Shown: positions 52,205 to 60,202, counted from the first letter of the stretch. The stretch: DNA of 64,000 nucleotides from Lachnospiraceae bacterium (GCA_910575565.1 CAJTFL010000021.1:434-64433); one strand, 5' to 3'. Numbers and translations: made by a program. Notes: generated from the sequence alone by a model not told the origin.

Positions 52205-52831
52205 ATGAATGTATTTGAAGCAGTAAAGGAAAATGTAACGGCAAGGCAGGCGGCGGAAATGTACGGCATCCGGGTGAACCGGAACGGCATGGCGTGCTGC
52301 CCTTTCCATGATGACAGGAATCCCAGCTTGAAGGTGGATAAGCGGTTCCATTGCTTCGGCTGCCAGGCGGACGGGGACGTGATTGACTTTGTGGCAAGGC
52401 TTTACGGGCTGCCCGGTCTGGAAGCGGCGAAAAAGCTGGCTGCGGATTTTGGCATTTCTTATGACAGCCGGGGGCGGGCTTCCCCAAAACCGGCAAGACG
52501 GAGCGTGTCGGCAGAACTGCGGTTCTTGCAGGCGGAGCGGAAATGCTTCCGGGTGCTTAGTGATTATCTCCATCTGTTGGAGCGGTGGGAAACGGCATAT
52601 GCGCCGAAATCGCCGGGGGACGGGTGGAACCCGCTGTTCGTGGAAGCCATGCAGAAACGGGAGTATGTGGGTTATCTTTTAGACACGCTGCTGACCGGGA
52701 CAAAGGAGGAAAAAGCCGCCGTTATCAAGGGGCATGGGAAGGAGGTGGAGCGGATTGAGCGGAGGGTATCAGAGTTTGCCGCCGGAGGAAAGGCAAGCCG
52801 GGGAAACCGTCATAGCCAGCCGGAACGGTGA
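52205..52831 (+). CDS. CHC2 zinc-finger primase-like protein
   Basis: 208 residues from ATG 52205 (GGGAAGGGACGGT); a TTG at 52142 overlapping the relaxase stop is an alternative. The DnaG-type zinc motif CCPFHDDRNPSLKV...FHCFGC (about 30-55) is clear, but no Toprim domain follows. It probably binds ssDNA and works with the adjacent VapE helicase to replicate the element. It overlaps the next gene by 98 bases. Confidence 0.85.
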   Translation: MNVFEAVKENVTARQAAEMYGIRVNRNGMACCPFHDDRNPSLKVDKRFHCFGCQADGDVIDFVARLYGLPGLEAAKKLAADFGISYDSRGRASPKPARRSVSAELRFLQAERKCFRVLSDYLHLLERWETAYAPKSPGDGWNPLFVEAMQKREYVGYLLDTLLTGTKEEKAAVIKGHGKEVERIERRVSEFAAGGKASRGNRHSQPER

Positions 52832-54179
52832 AAAAACCGTTGCCGAAGTCCGGCAGATGTTGGAAAGCACGCAAAAAGGGCAGACCGCCAACACGCCGGG
52901 GAATTACAAGGCGGTATTTTTGCATGACCCGCTGCTTAGCGGGGCGTTCAGCAATAACCTGCTGACTGACCGGATTGACATAGTAAAGCCCCTTGGCTGG
53001 TATCGGGACGGGAACCGCCTGACAGACGTGGATATTCAATATCTGGTTCTGTACTTGGAGGAACACTACGGGCTGACCTCGGAGAAGCGGATTGAGGGGG
53101 CTGTCAAGGTAGCCGCCAATGAGTACCGGTATCACCCTGTCCGTGATTATCTGAACAGCCTGCAATGGGACGGGACGGAGCGGGTGCGCTATGCCTTGCG
53201 CCATTTCCTCGGAGCGGAGGTGAATGATTACAATCATGAGGTTCTCCTGCTGTTCATGCTGGGGGCAGTGACACGGGTATTCAAGCCGGGGACAAAGTTT
53301 GAGGTCATGCTCTGTCTGGTGGGCGGTCAGGGAGCCGGGAAGTCCACCTTCTTCCGGTTCCTCGCTGTCCGGGACGAGTGGTTTTCCGATGACCTGAGGA
53401 GGTTAGACGATGATAACGTATACCGGAAGCTGCAAGGGCATTGGATTATTGAAATGTCGGAAATGATTGCAACGGCGAACGCAAAGAGCATTGAGGACAT
53501 CAAGTCATTTTTGAGCCGCCAGAAGGAAACCTACAAAGCGCCCTATGAAGTCCACCCGAAAGACCACAAACGGCAGTGCGTGTTTGCCGGGACTTCCAAC
53601 ACGCTGGATTTCCTGCCCCTTGACCGCACCGGGAACCGGCGTTTTCTGCCGGTGCGGGTACAGGCGGAAGCGGCTGAGGTTCACATTCTGGAAGATGAAG
53701 CCGCTTCCAGAGCCTATATCGGGCAGATGTGGGCGGAGGTCATGGAGGTTTACCGGAAAGGCGATGCAAAGCTGAAACTAAGCCCGGCAATGGAGCGGTA
53801 TCTGAAAGAACACCAGCGGTCATTCATGCCGGAGGACACCCTAGCCACCCGGATTCTGAACTTCTTGGACGGGTACGGCGGGAAGATGGTATGCTCCTTG
53901 CAAATCTACCATGAAGGGCTGGGACACCCGGCTTATGAGGAACCGAAGCAGTATGACATTCGTGATATTAATTCCATCATGAAGAACTATGCGGCGGGCT
54001 GGAAAGCCTTTGAGAATCCCCGTCATTTCCCGCCGCCCTATAACCGGCAGAAGGGCTGGGAACGGGCGGAGCCGCCTGACAACGGAGGGCATGAAGAACC
54101 GGGTTTCCAGCCTTTGCCCGAAGGGGAAGCCGTCCAGCTTGGGCTGCCGGAGGAATGGCTGGAAGGAGAAAAGCCATAG
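52734..54179 (+). CDS. VapE-family (virulence-associated E) replication ATPase
   Basis: 481 residues. A D5/VapE P-loop ATPase: Walker A GGQGAGKSTFFR (about 198-209), Walker B-like IIEMSEM (about 240), and the GTSNTLDFLPLDRTGNRRF sensor (about 285-304). The start overlaps the CHC2 gene; the first 40 residues may be overcalled and a later start is possible. It is thought to act as a helicase with the CHC2 protein for replication of mobilizable elements and phage satellites. Confidence 0.88.
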   Translation: MGRRWSGLSGGYQSLPPEERQAGETVIASRNGEKTVAEVRQMLESTQKGQTANTPGNYKAVFLHDPLLSGAFSNNLLTDRIDIVKPLGWYRDGNRLTDVDIQYLVLYLEEHYGLTSEKRIEGAVKVAANEYRYHPVRDYLNSLQWDGTERVRYALRHFLGAEVNDYNHEVLLLFMLGAVTRVFKPGTKFEVMLCLVGGQGAGKSTFFRFLAVRDEWFSDDLRRLDDDNVYRKLQGHWIIEMSEMIATANAKSIEDIKSFLSRQKETYKAPYEVHPKDHKRQCVFAGTSNTLDFLPLDRTGNRRFLPVRVQAEAAEVHILEDEAASRAYIGQMWAEVMEVYRKGDAKLKLSPAMERYLKEHQRSFMPEDTLATRILNFLDGYGGKMVCSLQIYHEGLGHPAYEEPKQYDIRDINSIMKNYAAGWKAFENPRHFPPPYNRQKGWERAEPPDNGGHEEPGFQPLPEGEAVQLGLPEEWLEGEKP

Positions 54180-54203
54180 CCGGTTGCCGGCTGGTTGCCC
54201 CTC

Positions 54204-54379
54204 CCGTTGTCAAGCCCGTTGCCGGGAAGAGAGCCTGCAAATGCCGTATTTCCGGGCTTTTTCTTTTCCTGACAACGAAAGCAACGGAAAAATAGAAAGA
54301 AAATCAATCAGGACAGGAAACGGGAAGCCAGGTTTTGTGTGCGGGGTTTTTTAACGTCCGTTGTCAGACCCCGTTGTCA
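54204..54379. repeat. Three CCGTTGTCA repeats in the gap after the helicase
   Basis: CCGTTGTCA occurs at 54204-54212, 54358-54366 and 54371-54379, with GTTGCCGG variants nearby. It may be a replication or recombination site of the element. No gene is supported between 54180 and 54455. Confidence 0.4.
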
Positions 54380-54455
54380 GGCTCCCACCTGCCCGGCAGC
54401 ACACGACACACGCCCGGACGGAGCCGTCCGGGTATCTTTATGGAGGTAAATGCCT

Positions 54456-54629
54456 ATGGCAAAACAAGCAGACCGCCCGGCGCAGAGCCGGAACAAAAAG
54501 AAAAAGGTGCAGTTTATCGTGTCCCGTGAGTTTGCGGGCAGCCAGACCATGCAGGAAGCTTTTGAGCAGCTTATCGAGAGGCAGACCTGTGAGCGGTTCG
54601 AGGAATGGCAGAAACGGCAGGCAGGCTAA
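54456..54629 (+). CDS. 57-residue basic element protein
   Basis: ATG 54456 follows ATGGAGG. The product begins MAKQADRPAQSRNKKKKVQF, then IVSREFAGSQTMQEAFEQLI and ends QKRQAG. Very similar small proteins sit just before serine recombinases in many mobilizable elements. Basic N-terminus and helical rest suggest DNA or recombinase binding (a recombination-directionality role would fit but is not shown). Confidence 0.7.
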   Translation: MAKQADRPAQSRNKKKKVQFIVSREFAGSQTMQEAFEQLIERQTCERFEEWQKRQAG

Positions 54630-54738
54630 AGGGCGGAAGCCGGAGAAAAACCGGGAATCTTGCAGAAAACAGTTGAACAAATGGCGGGGGCATGGTATTA
54701 TCATGGTATCGTGTCCCTGTTCATAGAAGGAGAAGCCT

Positions 54739-56394
54739 ATGAGCAGGAAAAATCATCTATCGAATCAGAAAATAACCGCCCTCTATTGCAGGATTTCCCT
54801 TGATGACGGCAGCCAGAATGAAAGCATGAGCATCTCGAACCAGAAACTTATGCTCAAAGATTACGCTGAAAAGAACGGTATGCCCAGGTACGAGTATTAC
54901 GTGGACGACGGGTATACGGGAAGGAATTTCAACCGCCCTTCGTTTAAGCGTCTGATTGCCGACATTGAAGCGGGGAAGGTGGGCTGCGTGATAACCAAAG
55001 ACCTTTCAAGGCTTGGGAGGAACTACATTGAAGCGGGCAGTTATATCGAAATCTTTTTCCCAAAGCACAATGTAAGGTATATTGCGGTCACGGACGGCGT
55101 GGACAGCCTGACAAGGCAGGAAATGGATATTACACCGTTTAAAAATATCCTGAATGATATGTACAGCCGGGATATTTCAAAGAAAGTGCTGGCCGGGCGC
55201 ATGACACGCTCCCGTCAGGGGAAGTTTTGCGGCGGGCAGCCGCCCCTTGGCCTGATGCGTGACCCGGAGGAAAAGGGACACCTTATCCTTGACCCGGACA
55301 CTGCGCCGACTATCCGTAAAATCTATGACCTTGCACTGAACGGCTGGGGGTGTATGCGGATTGCCAAACAGCTTATGGAGGATAAAATCCCCATTACACG
55401 GGTAAAGGGCAATACGGAATGTGACGTGAATTATTACTCATGGGGGAGCGCACGGATTAGCCATATCCTGCGGAACCCATTTTATAAGGGGGCGCATTTA
55501 GTCTGCCGGACGCACCAGAAAGGAATCCGCTCCAACACCTATGACATCATTCCCCGTGAGGAATGGGAAGTGCTTGAGGGCTGCCATGAAGCTATCGTAA
55601 GCCCGGAGGACTGGGAGAAGGTGCAGGAACTCATTGACCGCCGCCCGCCTATCATGGAGGGGAACGCCTGCCCCTTCTACAACCTGTTCCACGGCATTAT
55701 CTACTGCGTCACCTGCGGGAAGTCCATGCAGGTACGCTATGAGAAAGTAGGCAGAACCGGGAAGAACCGCTTTACCGGCGAGGAACGGGAGCCGATAGAC
55801 AAGGCGTATTATATCTGCCAGACGTATAACCGGCTGGGGAAGAACTCCTGCACCAGCCATAAGGTGGAAGCCAGGGATTTGTACAATCTTGTGTTGAGGG
55901 ACATTCAGGAACTTGCGGCAATGGCGCTTAAAGACGTGGAATCGTTCTACCAGCGGATTAGCAGCCGCATGGAGCGGCGGTATCTGGCGGACGCTTCGGA
56001 GATGGAGAAGGAGCGGGAACGGCTGGAAGCAAGGAACCGGGAGATTGACGATATGTTTTTGAACCTGTATACCGACAAGGCAAAGGGAATCCTGTCAGAG
56101 CAGCGGTTTGTGAAGCTGACGGCGGCGATGGAGCGGGAACAGGAGGAAAACCAGAAGCGGCTAAAAGAATTGACCCTTTCCCTGCGCCGTTCCAATGAGC
56201 AGGAAAGCGATGTCCGCACCTTTATCCGGGAAATCCGGCAGTATGCCACGATACAGGAATTGGACGAGGGTATCTTGAACCGCCTTATCAGCCGGATTCT
56301 GGTGGGTGAGGTGAAAAAGGTTGACGGGGAGAAGTTTCAGGAAATCAAAATCATTTATAACTTTGTCGGGGAGATACCGGCGGTAACAGAATAA
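54739..56394 (+). CDS. Large serine recombinase, TndX/TnpX-like
   Basis: 551 residues; GAAGGAG precedes ATG. Resolvase domain with catalytic Ser20 in ALYCRISLDDGS and DLSRLGRNYIEAG. Recombinase domain (SWGSARISHILRNPFYKGAH) and a zinc ribbon (YCVTCGKSMQV...KNSCTSH) follow. A C-terminal coiled coil and DUF4368-like end (RTFIREIRQYATIQELDEGI) complete it. It would excise and insert this element at GA-containing targets, restoring virD4. It is intact, so excision is plausible. Confidence 0.94.
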   Translation: MSRKNHLSNQKITALYCRISLDDGSQNESMSISNQKLMLKDYAEKNGMPRYEYYVDDGYTGRNFNRPSFKRLIADIEAGKVGCVITKDLSRLGRNYIEAGSYIEIFFPKHNVRYIAVTDGVDSLTRQEMDITPFKNILNDMYSRDISKKVLAGRMTRSRQGKFCGGQPPLGLMRDPEEKGHLILDPDTAPTIRKIYDLALNGWGCMRIAKQLMEDKIPITRVKGNTECDVNYYSWGSARISHILRNPFYKGAHLVCRTHQKGIRSNTYDIIPREEWEVLEGCHEAIVSPEDWEKVQELIDRRPPIMEGNACPFYNLFHGIIYCVTCGKSMQVRYEKVGRTGKNRFTGEEREPIDKAYYICQTYNRLGKNSCTSHKVEARDLYNLVLRDIQELAAMALKDVESFYQRISSRMERRYLADASEMEKERERLEARNREIDDMFLNLYTDKAKGILSEQRFVKLTAAMEREQEENQKRLKELTLSLRRSNEQESDVRTFIREIRQYATIQELDEGILNRLISRILVGEVKKVDGEKFQEIKIIYNFVGEIPAVTE

Positions 56395-56484
56395 TGGTAA
56401 CAGCCCTTTTCTAAAAAAGAAGAGGGCTGCTTTTTCTTAAAGTGTATCTCAAATAGGGCTATTATAAAACCTTATTTATAAATT

Positions 56485-56652
56485 TCATTTGTGATTTAAC
56501 GGGCATTTGGCAAACTCAAAACAATGTCCTGACTTACTTTCCATACAAGTAACTCTTCCAGAAATTTTCTTTGTAGTAATGTCTTCTAATGTGGAAGCAT
56601 TTTTATCAGATGTTTGAATTGTAACCTCTTTTCCTTGTACAGAACAAAACAT
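56485..56652 (-). CDS. 55-residue Cys-containing small protein
   Basis: The ATG at 56652 follows AAAGGAGAG on the minus strand. MFCSVQGKEVTIQTSDKN start, and Cys at about 3, 36, 44 and 50 (GRVTCMESKSGHCFEFAKCP). The Cys set could bind a metal. It lies in the AT-rich cargo next to the RHH gene on the same strand. No family recognised. Confidence 0.55.
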   Translation of the reverse strand: MFCSVQGKEVTIQTSDKNASTLEDITTKKISGRVTCMESKSGHCFEFAKCPLNHK

Positions 56653-56757
56653 TTTGTATCAATCTCTCCTTTCTTAGAAAACAATATATAGTATACAACT
56701 CAAATATATACCACAATATAATGCGTGTGTCAATTATTTCTTTAAAAAATTTCTTTT

Positions 56758-56964
56758 TTATTCTCCAACTTCCGGGATAAACTCTAAATGGTCTAAGGCA
56801 TAGCGCAGAGCCATGCACATCAATTCATTCCGGGAACGGTCGCTTTTCGCTGCCAGAGCGTCAAATTCCTCTTGCAATTCCCGGTCTAACCGCAGCGTCA
56901 TAACGATTGACTTATCTTCCTTTTTGTCGGGTTTCTTCTGACGCACCACAAACTTGTCTGCCAT
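56758..56964 (-). CDS. Ribbon-helix-helix DNA-binding protein
   Basis: 68 residues from the ATG at 56964 (CGGAGGTGT upstream); the longer frame from 57018 runs through the promoter. After a basic QKKPDKKEDK start, IVMTLRLDRELQEEFDALAA and RSRNELMCMALRYALDH form a CopG/Arc-type RHH. It is divergent from the 57085 gene; three TGTAATAC/GTATTACA sites flank both promoters, suggesting it is a local repressor. Confidence 0.8.
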   Translation of the reverse strand: MADKFVVRQKKPDKKEDKSIVMTLRLDRELQEEFDALAAKSDRSRNELMCMALRYALDHLEFIPEVGE

Positions 56965-56975
56965 GTTACACCTCC

Positions 56976-57068
56976 GTATTACATTCCTGCAACCATTATA
57001 AACGATTCTGCTTGACATTTATATAACACATGATAAAATACAAATATGTAATACATAATAGTATTACA
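56976..57068. promoter_or_regulatory. Divergent promoter with three GTATTACA operators
   Basis: GTATTACA (56976-56983), TGTAATAC (57047-57054) and GTATTACA (57061-57068); the last two form a palindrome with a 6-base centre. A plus-strand TTGACA (57012-57017) and TAAAAT (57034-57039) with 16-base spacing drive the 57085 gene. Confidence 0.7.
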
Positions 57069-57084
57069 AAATAAAAAGGAGGTC

Positions 57085-57369
57085 ATGGAAGTGAAGAACG
57101 TGCTGGAACAACTCTATAATGGTGAAATCTTCCCGGCGGAGCAGTATGCCCCTAAAGGTGAAGAATACCGGAAAATCCATCAGGGGCATTACCACCACTA
57201 TGAGGACTTTATTGAGGTATTGGCTAAGCTGGAGCCGCCCCTTGACAAGCGGTTCATTAAAATCATGGACGAACAGCTTGACGTAATCCCGTTTGAGTTC
57301 TCGGAAATGTTCATTGACGGTTTTAAGCTGGGGGCAAAGATGATGGCAGAGGTTTTCAGGGACGAGTAG
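57085..57369 (+). CDS. DUF6809-like protein
   Basis: 94 residues, AAAGGAGG before ATG. The pattern VLEQLYNGEIFPAEQ, EYRK and the ending FIDGFKLGAKMMAEVFRDE fits a family I know as DUF6809, often found beside mobile-element regulators. All-helical and acidic. It is divergent from the RHH gene. Function unknown. Confidence 0.7.
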   Translation: MEVKNVLEQLYNGEIFPAEQYAPKGEEYRKIHQGHYHHYEDFIEVLAKLEPPLDKRFIKIMDEQLDVIPFEFSEMFIDGFKLGAKMMAEVFRDE

Positions 57370-57453
57370 AAGGACGGGAACAGGAAAAGGCAGACGCTTT
57401 GACGGGGCGGCTGCCTTTTTTGGTGAATTATGGGTCATTTATTATTCTTTGAA

Positions 57454-58152
57454 TTAAATAGGTGCTTTATCAGATTTTGAACCATTACATTTAGAACAAA
57501 GTACTCTAAGGTTTGATTTTACAGTCTTTCCACCTTTCGCGACAGGAATTATATGGTCAACCTGTAAACCAACTTCATCAGGCATATACTTCCCACATAA
57601 TTGACATGTATAATTATCTCTTTTCATAATTTTTTCTCGTAATTCACGGGTTGCAAGTTTTCGTTGATTTTTACTATGATATTTTCTTAACGTACATTCA
57701 AAACCTATATCCTCTAACTGGTTGTAACGGTCTTTAATATAATTAAAATCATATACAAAACAGCCATCTTGTACTTTTACTTTGTAAGCCGTTTTAACAT
57801 AATTTCTCTGTCTATACCGTGTTTGAGAGCGAATAAAATAAAACTTGAAAGCTGCTCTGTCATTTAGCACTTGTTCATATTGCTTACGTCGAAAATTTTT
57901 TAAAATACTTTTTTCAATTCGCTGATGACTGTCAGACTTCCACTGTTCAATTACTTTTTGATGGGATTGTATTCTTGTAAATCCGCCATCAATCAAAAAC
58001 GTATCCAAAAAGTCATCAATATGTGGACTACGTTTTCCAGAAACATCAAATCTATGGATAAAATATGGATATGAAAATGGTGATTTTAAAATAGTATACA
58101 ACAAAAAAAGTACAATACATATCATCAAAATCGTCAAACTTATCATGGTCAT
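57454..58152 (-). CDS. HNH endonuclease with N-terminal membrane anchor
   Basis: 232 residues. One hydrophobic helix at residues about 3-22 (MISLTILMICIVLFLLYTIL) is followed by a basic body. A C-terminal HNH domain has CQLCGKYMPDEVGLQVDHII and CSKCNGSKSDK; the DH and paired CxxC fit a zinc-stapled HNH nuclease. Membrane anchoring is unusual and may restrict action to DNA at the envelope, e.g. entering phage or plasmid DNA (inference). Markedly AT-rich relative to the element's transfer genes. Confidence 0.82.
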   Translation of the reverse strand: MTMISLTILMICIVLFLLYTILKSPFSYPYFIHRFDVSGKRSPHIDDFLDTFLIDGGFTRIQSHQKVIEQWKSDSHQRIEKSILKNFRRKQYEQVLNDRAAFKFYFIRSQTRYRQRNYVKTAYKVKVQDGCFVYDFNYIKDRYNQLEDIGFECTLRKYHSKNQRKLATRELREKIMKRDNYTCQLCGKYMPDEVGLQVDHIIPVAKGGKTVKSNLRVLCSKCNGSKSDKAPI

Positions 58153-58322
58153 GCTTAGTGTACCTCACTCTTTTGTCAAAAATGTACTGCTGTATCTTCT
58201 TGTTTTCTTTGGTTAAGTCTGATTTGTCACTACGATTAGTTTAGCATATTTTTGTTACATCTACAAGATTCCATGTACGAAAAATCATAAAGAATGAATT
58301 CTTCACTTGACAATGTGGCAAA

Positions 58323-58601
58323 GAGCTTATGAGCCAGGATGAGATTGCGGTCATGGACGGCGGGAAATGTATCATGCAGCTTAGAGGCGTCAGACCATTT
58401 TTCTCGGATAAATTCGATATAACGAAGCATAGCAGATACAAAGAGCTGTCCGATTATGACCCGAAAAATACCTTTGACATTGAGGACTATGTGAAGCATC
58501 TGTGCCACATGAAAGCCACGCCGGATACAAAGGTGGATGAAGCGTTTGACTGTGGGGAAGTCAGCGGGCAGGAGGAAGATTCCCCGGACACAACTGAATA
58601 G
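58323..58601 (+). pseudogene. virD4: VirD4 C-terminal part (3' half of the interrupted gene)
   Basis: Reading from GAG at 58323 gives ELMSQDEIAVMDGGKCIMQL, then RGVRPFFSDKFDITKH and an acidic tail to TAG 58601. This is the missing end of the coupling protein at 46315. An ATG at 58329 is just an internal codon; no ribosome site precedes it. The upstream base composition changes abruptly at 58323. Confidence 0.9.
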
Positions 58602-58604
58602 CGG

Positions 58605-58627
58605 CTTCTGGACATAATGTCCAGAAG
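58605..58627. repeat. 23-bp palindrome, copy 9 (intergenic)
   Basis: Perfect arms around TAA, three bases after the virD4 stop. The remaining bases to 58884 contain no gene I can support. Confidence 0.9.
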
Positions 58628-58884
58628 TGCAGAGCGACAACTGAATATGGAACTTGTAAACCTTTGGCATAAAGCCAAAATCAGGAGTTTTGTATGTACT
58701 TTGGGAACGGACAAAACAGGACACCCGGCACAGCCTATCGCCAAACAGAATGTACCGGATGCCCGCACAGGGTTCTCCGAAAGGATTCCCCTGCCCTTAT
58801 TTTACCACAAAGGGCGGGGGATTTACATATCAAAACTCTTTCTTTATCAAAAAATCAAATCTAAGGAAAGAAAGAGGTAGCAAA

Positions 58885-59043
58885 ATGAGTTTCTTCACAA
58901 CAGCGGTAACAGGTTTAAAGACGGTCGTAACAGCAATCGGCGCAGGCGTGGCAGTATGGGGCGTTATCAACCTGCTTGAAGGTTATGGAAATGATAACCC
59001 TGGTGCGAAAAGCCAGGGGATCAAGCAGGTCATGGCTAATTAG
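58885..59043 (+). CDS. Maff2-family small membrane protein, apparently truncated
   Basis: 52 residues from ATG 58885 with AAAGAGG upstream. SFFTTAVTGLKTVVTAIGAG and NLLEGYGNDNPGAKSQGIKQ are typical of Maff2, a short pilin/VirB2-like membrane protein that follows virD4 in these ICEs. Known members continue with a Gly-rich turn and a second hydrophobic helix after KQ(V)MA; here the frame ends at N-stop. Probably the second nested element interrupts it, though a naturally short variant cannot be excluded. Confidence 0.78.
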   Translation: MSFFTTAVTGLKTVVTAIGAGVAVWGVINLLEGYGNDNPGAKSQGIKQVMAN

Positions 59044-59108
59044 AGGTAATCAAAAGAGGAAAGGAAAAGCACAATCCAGACGGAACCGGCGATACCGTCA
59101 AGAAATAT

Positions 59109-59137
59109 TTGTGAGTTAGCAAGAAACCTGATATAAT
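59109..59137 (+). promoter_or_regulatory. Promoter of the XRE/TnpV operon
   Basis: TTGTGA (59109-59114) and TATAAT (59132-59137) with a 17-base spacer, 42 bases before the XRE start. Confidence 0.7.
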
Positions 59138-59178
59138 GGGGGCAAGCGCCCATCCGGGGCAGAAAGGCAGGGAGAAAC

Positions 59179-59451
59179 ATGCACATCAGCTACAAACCGC
59201 TCTGGCACACACTGATAGAGCGCAACATGAGGAAAGAAGATTTAAGGCTTGCCGCTGGCCTGACCACAAATATGATTGCCAACATGGGCAAAGAAGGGAA
59301 ACATATCAGCATGGACACACTTGCCCGTATTTGTGAAACACTGGATTGTGGCATTATGGACGTGATTGAGCTGGCCAGTGACGAGCCTTCCGCCACAGGA
59401 GGGAACGATAATGGAAAAACTGAAAGAAAGAATCACAGAGAACGGCATTGA
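59179..59451 (+). CDS. Small XRE-family regulator
   Basis: 90 residues; GGCAGGGAG precedes ATG. A short Cro/C1 HTH (KEDLRLAAGLTTNMIANMGK, then LARICETLDCGIMDVIEL) spans residues 15-70; a hydrophilic tail follows. The type is common in Clostridia ICEs and IMEs. It overlaps the TnpV start by 41 bases, so the two are coupled. Confidence 0.85.
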   Translation: MHISYKPLWHTLIERNMRKEDLRLAAGLTTNMIANMGKEGKHISMDTLARICETLDCGIMDVIELASDEPSATGGNDNGKTERKNHRERH

Positions 59452-59788
59452 TTATATTCTGGCAGGTGATTACTATATCCCGGACTTGAAGCTGCCGGAG
59501 GAGAACCGCCCCATCGGACGCTATGGGAGGCTGCACCGGGAATATCTCAAACAGGAGCATCCGGCACGGTACAGTTCCCTTATTTTGACCGGGACATTAT
59601 GGACATACCTTGCCGACCTGAACGAGCAGGCGGAAGAACGGCTTAACTTAATCATTGAGCAGATGAAAGCCGCCGAAGGAGTGACCGAGGAACTGAAAGC
59701 CCGGAACCAGCTTGAATGGGTAGGCCGGATGAACAATATCCGCAACCGGGCAGAGGAAATCATAAACAGTGAGTTGATTTATATTTGA
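59411..59788 (+). CDS. tnpV: TnpV-family protein (second nested element)
   Basis: 125 residues from ATG 59411 (GGAGGGAAC); 59366 has no ribosome site. Closest to the 48011 protein: AGDYYIPDLKLPEENRPIGR, LADLNEQAEERLNL, EQMKAAEGVTEELKA and IRNRAEEI. Its place behind a small XRE gene suggests a regulated partner. Function unknown. Confidence 0.86.
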   Translation: MEKLKERITENGIDYILAGDYYIPDLKLPEENRPIGRYGRLHREYLKQEHPARYSSLILTGTLWTYLADLNEQAEERLNLIIEQMKAAEGVTEELKARNQLEWVGRMNNIRNRAEEIINSELIYI

Positions 59789-59798
59789 TTGGATGTGG

Positions 59799-59830
59799 AA
59801 AGACCAGCCGACTACCCGGCTGGTCTTTCT
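59799..59830. terminator. Bidirectional terminator
   Basis: AAAGACCAGCCG and CGGCTGGTCTTT form a 12-bp stem between convergent genes, with T-rich flanks on both strands. Confidence 0.8.
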
Positions 59831-60155
59831 AACCTTCCCTGCGCTCCAATACCGCCCGAATCATGGCAACGGCGATTTCCTGCTGGCTGGGCGACGTGCT
59901 TTCCCACAGCTCTGCCAGCTCCCGTATCTTGCTGACCTCATTATCTTCCAGCGCATCCCGCAGCAGATAATCAGGGGAGATTTTCAGTGCGTTGCAGATA
60001 TTGATAAATACGGGCAGACTGGGAACCTTTATCCCGCCTTCAATCTGCCGGAGGTAAGTTGCGTTGATATTGCACAGCTCCGAGAGCCTGTCCGCCGTGA
60101 ATCCCCGGTCTTTCCTCACCATGTTGATACGTTTGCCTAATCCTTTACCTTCCAT
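59829..60155 (-). CDS. XRE-family repressor
   Basis: 108 residues from the ATG at 60155 (GGGTGG upstream); longer starts at 60167 and 60185 are possible. HTH at about 5-60 (RKDRGFTADRLSELCNINAT, YLRQIEGGIKVPS). A helical tail follows (SKIRELAELWESTSPSQQEI). It is divergent from the 60294 gene; repeated AGACTA sites in the shared region are likely its operators. Confidence 0.88.
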   Translation of the reverse strand: MEGKGLGKRINMVRKDRGFTADRLSELCNINATYLRQIEGGIKVPSLPVFINICNALKISPDYLLRDALEDNEVSKIRELAELWESTSPSQQEIAVAMIRAVLERREG

Positions 60156-60202
60156 AATGCCACCCATTTCATAAGCTATTAGCATTTATTTTGTACACTT
60201 TT

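Larger units (their letters stand above)
47910..58324 (+). mobile_element. Tn4451/TnpX-type mobilizable element inserted in virD4
   Basis: Both junctions carry GA (47908-47909 and 58323-58324), the core used by TnpX/TndX-type serine recombinases. Joining the flanks restores GGA AAA GAG CTT ATG and a 623-codon virD4 frame. The ends are imperfect inverted repeats: TGCCA, TTGT, GTGAAGA and TTCA in the same order and spacing at 47912-47937 and, inverted, at 58295-58320. It encodes TnpV, XRE regulator, two small genes, MobL relaxase, CHC2 and VapE replication proteins, a large serine recombinase, then AT-rich cargo. Size 10.4 kb. Confidence 0.9.

Noticed and set aside
58617..58880. Open frames between virD4 and maff2
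   Set aside because: No ribosome site, unlikely composition, and known ICEs have only a gap here.
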